This document shows positions 6,776-10,900 of a DNA stretch of 10,900 bases, piece by piece. The stretch is from positions 1-10,900 of the forward strand of contig SBFL01000404.1 in assembly GCA_006227965.1 (NCBI GenBank), in the 5' to 3' direction. The stretch's first letter is position 1. Each line of letters opens with the position of its first letter. The DNA comes from Bacteroidota bacterium. GTDB taxonomy: Bacteria > Bacteroidota > Bacteroidia > Flavobacteriales > Flavobacteriaceae. The notes beneath the pieces were generated by a model that saw only the letters and a list, made by a program, of their open reading frames with translations, was not told where the DNA came from and did not search any database. The translations under genes were made by a program, and so were the position numbers.

Positions 6776-7969
6776 ATGATGAGGCAAATTCTGTTCATAC
6801 CCTTAATCTTTTTGCTCATCGCGTCGCCTGCCGCAGCTCTTACAACCTCCGATTGTTTTGATTGTCACTCTGACGAAGACCTCACCAAAACAGTGGCCGG
6901 TACAGAGATGTCCCTCTATGTCGATGAGAACGTCTTCAACCAATCCATCCATGGGGACATGGATTGTACAGACTGTCATGAGGATCTCATGGATGCGGAG
7001 GATGAACACGAGGAGTCTCTGGAGGCCGTCCAGTGCGGCAATTGTCACGACGATTTCATGGAGGCCATGGAACAGGGTGTTCACTCACCGGATGTGGCCC
7101 GTGTAAAAACAGATCTACCGACCTGCGCCAGCTGCCACGGAAAACATGACATCCTGCCTGCCGATAATGTCCGGTCCAGCATTTACGATCTGAAGGTTCC
7201 CAACACCTGTTGTCAGTGCCATGGTTCCGAGGATGTCGCCTCCCGCCATCCCGGCATCGAATTCGATGTCTGCTCCGAGTATGAAGCTGGTATGCACGGA
7301 ATAGTTCTTATCAAGAGCGGTGTGATATTTTCAGCTGTTTGCAATGACTGTCACGGCAGTCACGACATCCTGTCTGCACAGGATCCGTCCTCGCGGGTGA
7401 GTCACAACAACGTCAACAACACATGCGGAACATGCCACGCCGGCATCGTCGAAACCTACAACTCGAGCATTCACGGAAAACTGTTCAGGGAGGGGACAGG
7501 AGAAGCACCGACCTGTCCATCGTGCCACGGAAACCACCGTGTGGATCGTGCTATGGATGACGAGTTTCTTGTCTCTGTTACCGACAGATGCTCTGGATGT
7601 CATCCGGAGGAGGCTGACACCTTCAGGGATACCTATCATGGTCAGGTCACAGGGATGGGGTATGCACAGGCTGCCCAGTGCCCGAACTGCCACGGCGCTC
7701 ACGACATCCTGCCCCGCGAGGATCCTTCATCCAAGATCCATCCCGCCAATCTGGTAGAAACATGCAGGGCGTGTCATCCCGGTGCCGGCACTAATTTCAC
7801 AATGTACATGCCCCATGCCGATTATCATGACGCCAGCCGGTATCCCTACCTTTATTATCTCTATCTGGCCATGGTGATCCTTCTGTCGGGGGTCTTCACA
7901 TTCTTTGGTATCCACACCCTGCTGTGGTTCCTTAGAGCCCAAAAGGAAGAAAAGAGCAAGCGGGCCTAG
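6776..7969 (+). CDS. Membrane-anchored 11-heme c-type cytochrome
   Basis: This 397-residue periplasmic multiheme cytochrome has an N-terminal signal peptide at about 1-21 (MMRQ, hydrophobic core, SPAAA). Eleven CxxCH heme c sites begin at residues 27, 64, 87, 117, 145, 189, 217, 247, 272, 302 and 330. A single transmembrane helix at about 357-385 with a basic cytoplasmic tail (KEEKSKRA) anchors the C-terminus. Three diheme modules of exactly 33 residues repeat at 117-149, 189-221 and 302-334, each beginning CxxCHGxHDIL. The extra Cys166 belongs to no heme motif. ATG at 6776 (or 6779) is preferred over the in-frame GTG at 6743 because AAAGGGG at 6765-6771 precedes it and the signal peptide then starts cleanly. 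A cytochrome b follows 27 bases later, suggesting a quinol-linked b/c complex like the Geobacter Cbc systems. The exact family and redox partner are not recognised. Confidence 0.9.
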   Translation: MMRQILFIPLIFLLIASPAAALTTSDCFDCHSDEDLTKTVAGTEMSLYVDENVFNQSIHGDMDCTDCHEDLMDAEDEHEESLEAVQCGNCHDDFMEAMEQGVHSPDVARVKTDLPTCASCHGKHDILPADNVRSSIYDLKVPNTCCQCHGSEDVASRHPGIEFDVCSEYEAGMHGIVLIKSGVIFSAVCNDCHGSHDILSAQDPSSRVSHNNVNNTCGTCHAGIVETYNSSIHGKLFREGTGEAPTCPSCHGNHRVDRAMDDEFLVSVTDRCSGCHPEEADTFRDTYHGQVTGMGYAQAAQCPNCHGAHDILPREDPSSKIHPANLVETCRACHPGAGTNFTMYMPHADYHDASRYPYLYYLYLAMVILLSGVFTFFGIHTLLWFLRAQKEEKSKRA

Positions 7970-7996
7970 GGTCCGACAACATCCGGGGAGGTTACG

Positions 7997-8863
7997 ATGA
8001 ACGAACATGCACAGGTTTCACATATGGAGGCAGAACCAAAATGGTATATGCGTTTCATATACTACCACCGTTTTCTTCATGCTCTGATTATTACGAGTTT
8101 TCTCGGCCTGGTCCTGACGGGGATGCCCCTGAAATACAGTGAAACTGGATGGGCTCAGACCTTGGCCAACTATCTGGGGGGGATTCAGACAGCCGGCTTT
8201 ATCCACCGGGTCTGCGGCGTGATCACCTTCCTCTACTTCTTTCTCCACATTTTCTATGCCCTGTACTATGTCATCAGGCTCAGGGAAGAGCCCTTTTTCA
8301 AATGGCTCTTCGGTCCGAACTCCATGGTCCCCTGGATCAAGGATCTCGAGGATGTTGTCGGACACATCCGATGGTTCCTCGGAAAGGGGGAGCGCCCAAA
8401 ATTTGACCGCTTCACATACTGGGAGAAATTTGATTATTTTGCTGTTTTCTGGGGGGTGGGGATCATCGGAATCTCGGGGCTCTTTCTCTGGTTCCCTGTG
8501 TTTTTCTCGAAATTTCTGCCCGGATGGGTCTTCAATGTCGCCATTATTCTCCATTCCGACGAAGCCCTCCTTGCTGCAGGCTTTATCTTCACAATACACT
8601 TTTTCAATACACATCTGAGACCGGAGAAGTTTCCCCTGGACGATGTGATCTTTACCGGGCGGATTACCGAAGAGGAGTTGATGCACGAAAGACCTCTTGA
8701 GTACAAAAGGCTGGTAGAAAAAGGGAAACTCGAATCCATTCGCACCACACCTCCTACAAAAACCCTTCGGATCTGGTCCCGCATCATCGGATTTACAGCC
8801 TACGGCGTCGGGCTTATCATGATTCTCTTTATCGTCTATTCTGCCCTTCGGGAGATACACTGA
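7997..8863 (+). CDS. Diheme-type cytochrome b (FdnI/HydC-like, b/b6 domain)
   Basis: This 288-residue integral membrane protein has about five helices, at roughly 23-42, 68-93, 145-170, 178-203 and 261-283. Histidines suitable for two b hemes lie in or at the ends of helices: His24 or His28, His70 (perhaps His84), His186 and His201. The signature HSDEALLAAGFIFTIHFF with NTHLRPEKFPLD (186-215) is typical of the cytochrome b subunits of formate dehydrogenase and hydrogenase type and of related proteins in Geobacter-like bacteria. Such subunits exchange electrons between the quinone pool and a periplasmic c-type cytochrome. GGGGAGG before ATG 7997 is a strong ribosome site. It is co-transcribed with the 11-heme gene by its position, and a strong hairpin ends the unit. 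Heme ligands are assigned by inference. Confidence 0.85.
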   Translation: MNEHAQVSHMEAEPKWYMRFIYYHRFLHALIITSFLGLVLTGMPLKYSETGWAQTLANYLGGIQTAGFIHRVCGVITFLYFFLHIFYALYYVIRLREEPFFKWLFGPNSMVPWIKDLEDVVGHIRWFLGKGERPKFDRFTYWEKFDYFAVFWGVGIIGISGLFLWFPVFFSKFLPGWVFNVAIILHSDEALLAAGFIFTIHFFNTHLRPEKFPLDDVIFTGRITEEELMHERPLEYKRLVEKGKLESIRTTPPTKTLRIWSRIIGFTAYGVGLIMILFIVYSALREIH

Positions 8864-8871
8864 CACCTTGT

Positions 8872-8904
8872 GCCCCGCGGAGAAATGACACCTCTCCGCG
8901 GGGC
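8872..8904 (+). terminator. Strong GC-rich hairpin after the cytochrome b gene
   Basis: GCCCCGCGGAGA at 8872-8883 and TCTCCGCGGGGC at 8893-8904 are exact reverse complements: a 12-base-pair stem with a 9-base loop, starting nine bases after the stop codon. The following GTCCTTCTATCCCCTT is pyrimidine-rich but has no clean T run, so termination may be partial or the hairpin may protect the 3' end. Confidence 0.75.
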
Positions 8905-8946
8905 GTCCTTCTATCCCCTTGATCCTATGGCAAATCCGCATCAGCA

Positions 8947-8976
8947 TTGACATTAATCAAGCAGGTGTGCTAAAAA
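8947..8976 (+). promoter_or_regulatory. Candidate promoter for the 12-heme cytochrome and rex
   Basis: A perfect TTGACA at 8947-8952 is followed after 18 bases by TAAAAA at 8971-8976 (four of six -10 matches). Transcription would begin near 8983, just ahead of a short palindrome at 8988-9002, giving a leader of about 135 bases. The hairpin upstream at 8872-8904 makes a separate promoter necessary, which supports this site. Confidence 0.5.
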
Positions 8977-8987
8977 TCTCAAACATA

Positions 8988-9002
8988 CTTGTTGTTCACA
9001 AG
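8988..9002. promoter_or_regulatory. Short palindrome at the predicted transcription start
   Basis: CTTGTTGTTCACAAG has 5-base inverted arms (CTTGT/ACAAG) around a 5-base centre. It lies about +5 to +20 relative to the predicted start, a usual repressor position. The right side contains TTCACAA, which equals a Rex half-site, but the left half of a full Rex operator is absent at the correct spacing. Confidence 0.35.
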
Positions 9003-9118
9003 CCCTGCTTTGGACATTCATGTCAAGGGGTAATCCTGACAATCGGCATTGTTTCATCGAATATCTGTGGAGGGATAAGCGGTAACGTTCCATGAACCAG
9101 AACGAGAGGAAAGAATCC

Positions 9119-10522
9119 ATGAAGTCTCCCCGTGGGTTGGGCAGGTTCCTCGACCTGATGAGGAAACTCAGATTTTATGAGATCCTTCTCCTGATCTTTA
9201 TCCTGCTCGTCATCGGTGTGTGGAGTGTTTTTGAGATCACGCAATCCTCGGTCTTCTGTGGAAATACATGTCATATCATGCGCCCTCATTACAACGATTG
9301 GAAAACGTCCAGCCATAACCAGGTTTCATGCGTGGAGTGCCACAATCCTACCGGGGATGATGACCAATTCGCTTCTCGATGGAGTGCCCTGGCCCAGGTT
9401 GCCAGTTACTTTACACGGACATACGGTGAATGGACCCGGGCTGAAGTAAGCGATACTGGATGCCTCAAGGATGGATGTCACTCCAAACGGCTTCTGGATG
9501 GGCAGGTCACCTTTCAGGGAAATATCCTCTTTGACCACAGGCCCCATCTTCAGCAGCTCAGAAGAGGGAAGATCCTGCGCTGCTCAACATGCCATTCCCA
9601 GGTGGCCATGGGAGACCATATCACTGTGGTGGAAGATGCCTGCTTCATATGCCACTTCAAGCAGGGTGCGGGCTACTCGACAACAGCGAGATGCACCCTT
9701 TGCCACGGTTCTCTTGAGGATCCATCCGGAGCCATGGATGCCAGATTTGACCATACCGATTATCTTGAACGGGGTGTCAATTGCGAAAGGTGTCACTCCA
9801 GTATAATATCCGGCGACGGCAAAATTGAAGAGGATAAATGTTTGAGCTGTCACAGTCTCCCCGTGAAGCTTGTTCTGTCAGAACCGGTAGAGATCCTGCA
9901 CAGGAAACATGTCACCGACCACAGCGTTGAGTGCGATGACTGTCATGAACCGATTCGTCATACCATCGTGAGAGAACTGACCACAGCAGGTTTTGACTGT
10001 TCATCATGCCATGACAACAGGCACTCCGGGATCCTCCTGCTGTATCAGGGAAAAGGGGTTAATAACATAACTCCTACGCCATCCCCCATGTTCCTGGCTC
10101 AGGTGGGATGCCGTGGTTGCCACATCGTCCCCCAACAGCCCCCTGATGAAACCCTGGAACTCACCGGCCAGACTATGAAGGCCGTGTCAACGGCCTGCGA
10201 TTCCTGTCATGGAGATGGCTATAACCAGGTGCTCGGGACCTGGAAGAAAGATACCGAAAGTGCTGTCCGTACAACCGGCGCCCTTCTCGCAGAGGCTGAA
10301 AAGGCCCTCGCTTCATCACCTCCGGAGAATCCCACGATCATCGAAGCCGGAAGGTTACTCAAAGAGGGGCGCCACAACTTCCTGTTCGTCAGAGCCAGTG
10401 TGCCCATTCATAACACCGACTACGCTCTGGCCATCCTGGATAAAACCGTAAAAGATCTGAAAAAGGTCATAACCCTTACAAGGCAGGTGAATGATGGTGT
10501 TCAAGAAAGTCAGCCGAATTAA
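9119..10522 (+). CDS. NapC/NirT-like membrane-anchored dodecaheme cytochrome c
   Basis: This 467-residue protein has one N-terminal membrane anchor (about 19-40) and a large periplasmic part. The beginning resembles NapC/NirT/NrfH quinol dehydrogenases: an anchor, then a first heme site [10 protein letters not shown] (47-56) and [12 protein letters not shown] (64-75). Ten CxxCH sites begin at 71, 155, 175, 192, 222, 241, 272, 294, 331 and 360. Two further sites are unusual: Cx3CH at 47-52 and Cx4CH at 115-121, giving 12 candidate hemes. The heme-free C-terminal part (about 375-455) is helical, with [18 protein letters not shown] recalling the C-terminal helices of nitrite-reductase-like multiheme proteins. 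The start ATG 9119 has AGAGGA eight bases upstream; ATG 9092 is in frame but its GGAGG is too far away, and a stop at 9083 excludes earlier starts. The 3' end overlaps rex. Substrate and exact family are unknown. Confidence 0.85.
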   Translation: MKSPRGLGRFLDLMRKLRFYEILLLIFILLVIGVWSVFEITQSSVFCGNTCHIMRPHYNDWKTSSHNQVSCVECHNPTGDDDQFASRWSALAQVASYFTRTYGEWTRAEVSDTGCLKDGCHSKRLLDGQVTFQGNILFDHRPHLQQLRRGKILRCSTCHSQVAMGDHITVVEDACFICHFKQGAGYSTTARCTLCHGSLEDPSGAMDARFDHTDYLERGVNCERCHSSIISGDGKIEEDKCLSCHSLPVKLVLSEPVEILHRKHVTDHSVECDDCHEPIRHTIVRELTTAGFDCSSCHDNRHSGILLLYQGKGVNNITPTPSPMFLAQVGCRGCHIVPQQPPDETLELTGQTMKAVSTACDSCHGDGYNQVLGTWKKDTESAVRTTGALLAEAEKALASSPPENPTIIEAGRLLKEGRHNFLFVRASVPIHNTDYALAILDKTVKDLKKVITLTRQVNDGVQESQPN

Positions 10523-10900
10523 GATCCCGGAAGCCACGATCAGGCGTCTTTCACTGTACGACCGGTGCCTGGAGGAATTCAACAAGGGCGGAAAGAAGAT
10601 CGTGTCCTCATCGGATATCGCTCGAAAATGCGGGACAAACCCTGCTCAGATCAGAAAGGATTTTGCCTATTTTGGGGAATTCGGGGTCAGAGGAGTTGGT
10701 TATTATGTTGAAAACCTCCAGGAGGACATCAAGAGGGCATTGGGAATCGATCGTTCCTGGAACTGTGCTCTGGTCGGAGCCGGGAACCTGGGCTTCGCGC
10801 TTTTGGGGACAGATTCTTTAGCCGAGAGAGGTTTTCGGATCTCGGCTATTTTCGAGCGGGACCCCATACTCGTGGAAATGGGATCGTTCCAGGATATCCC
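10491..10900 (+). CDS. rex: Redox-sensing transcriptional repressor Rex, 3' part beyond window
   Basis: The first 136 codons of Rex are present; the normal length is about 210. Rex binds DNA when NAD+ is high and is released by NADH, controlling respiration and fermentation genes. The winged-helix domain is clear: [19 protein letters not shown], then [19 protein letters not shown] and [16 protein letters not shown]. The Rossmann domain begins with [13 protein letters not shown] (GxGxxG) and continues to ISAIFERDP, where the acidic residue expected to select NAD(H) lies. ATG at 10491 (with a second ATG at 10494) is preceded by AAGG at 10480-10483 and lies 32 bases inside the end of the cytochrome gene, so the two are translationally coupled. 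The neighbourhood of complex I, ATP synthase and cytochromes suits a Rex target set. The C-terminal dimer helix is off the edge. Confidence 0.95.
   Translation, partial: MMVFKKVSRIKIPEATIRRLSLYDRCLEEFNKGGKKIVSSSDIARKCGTNPAQIRKDFAYFGEFGVRGVGYYVENLQEDIKRALGIDRSWNCALVGAGNLGFALLGTDSLAERGFRISAIFERDPILVEMGSFQDI

Noticed and set aside
8018..8953. A 311-codon open frame antisense to the cytochrome b gene
   Set aside because: It covers the whole length of a clear membrane protein gene, encodes a charged sequence with no recognisable domain, and lacks a ribosome site; it is a mirror of codon bias.

Overview
The window reads as chromosomal DNA of an anaerobic, respiring Gram-negative bacterium, most likely of the deltaproteobacterial type (Desulfobacterota or Desulfuromonadota, Geobacter-like). 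The basis is the combination of an ancestral-style nuo operon with separate nuoC and nuoD, an F0-only ATP synthase operon headed by atpZ-atpI, a c subunit with a signal-like N-terminus, heme made by the C5 route (hemL), large multiheme c-type cytochromes, and a Rex redox repressor. The species cannot be named from the sequence. No mobile element, CRISPR array, tRNA or rRNA was seen.

Layout. (1) Positions 2965 to 1, minus strand: nuoA-nuoB-nuoC-nuoD-nuoE, the start of a complex I operon. The genes overlap or nearly touch, and nuoE runs off the left edge. (2) Positions 2966-3456: a 491-base divergent control region with a candidate nuo promoter on the minus strand, an inverted repeat around it, a long structured nuo leader, and a candidate hemL promoter on the plus strand. 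(3) Positions 3457-4737: hemL. (4) Positions 4925-6652: atpZ-atpI-atpB-atpE, the membrane part of F-type ATP synthase without subunit b or any F1 gene, closed by a good rho-independent terminator at 6660-6689. (5) Positions 6776-8863: an 11-heme c-type cytochrome with a signal peptide and a C-terminal membrane anchor, then a five-helix diheme-type cytochrome b, ended by a strong GC-rich hairpin. (6) Positions 9119-10900: a membrane-anchored NapC/NirT-like cytochrome with 12 candidate heme sites, two of them non-canonical, overlapping the start of rex, which runs off the right edge.

How the parts fit together. Complex I would reduce the quinone pool with NADH and build ion-motive force, and the F0 motor would use that force. 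HemL supplies a tetrapyrrole precursor for the many hemes. The cytochrome b plus two multiheme cytochromes look like a quinol-linked electron conduit across the membrane into the periplasm. Rex senses NADH/NAD+ and is translationally linked to the second cytochrome, so it is a natural candidate to tune this respiratory set. The direction of electron flow and the terminal acceptor are inference; the sequence does not show them.
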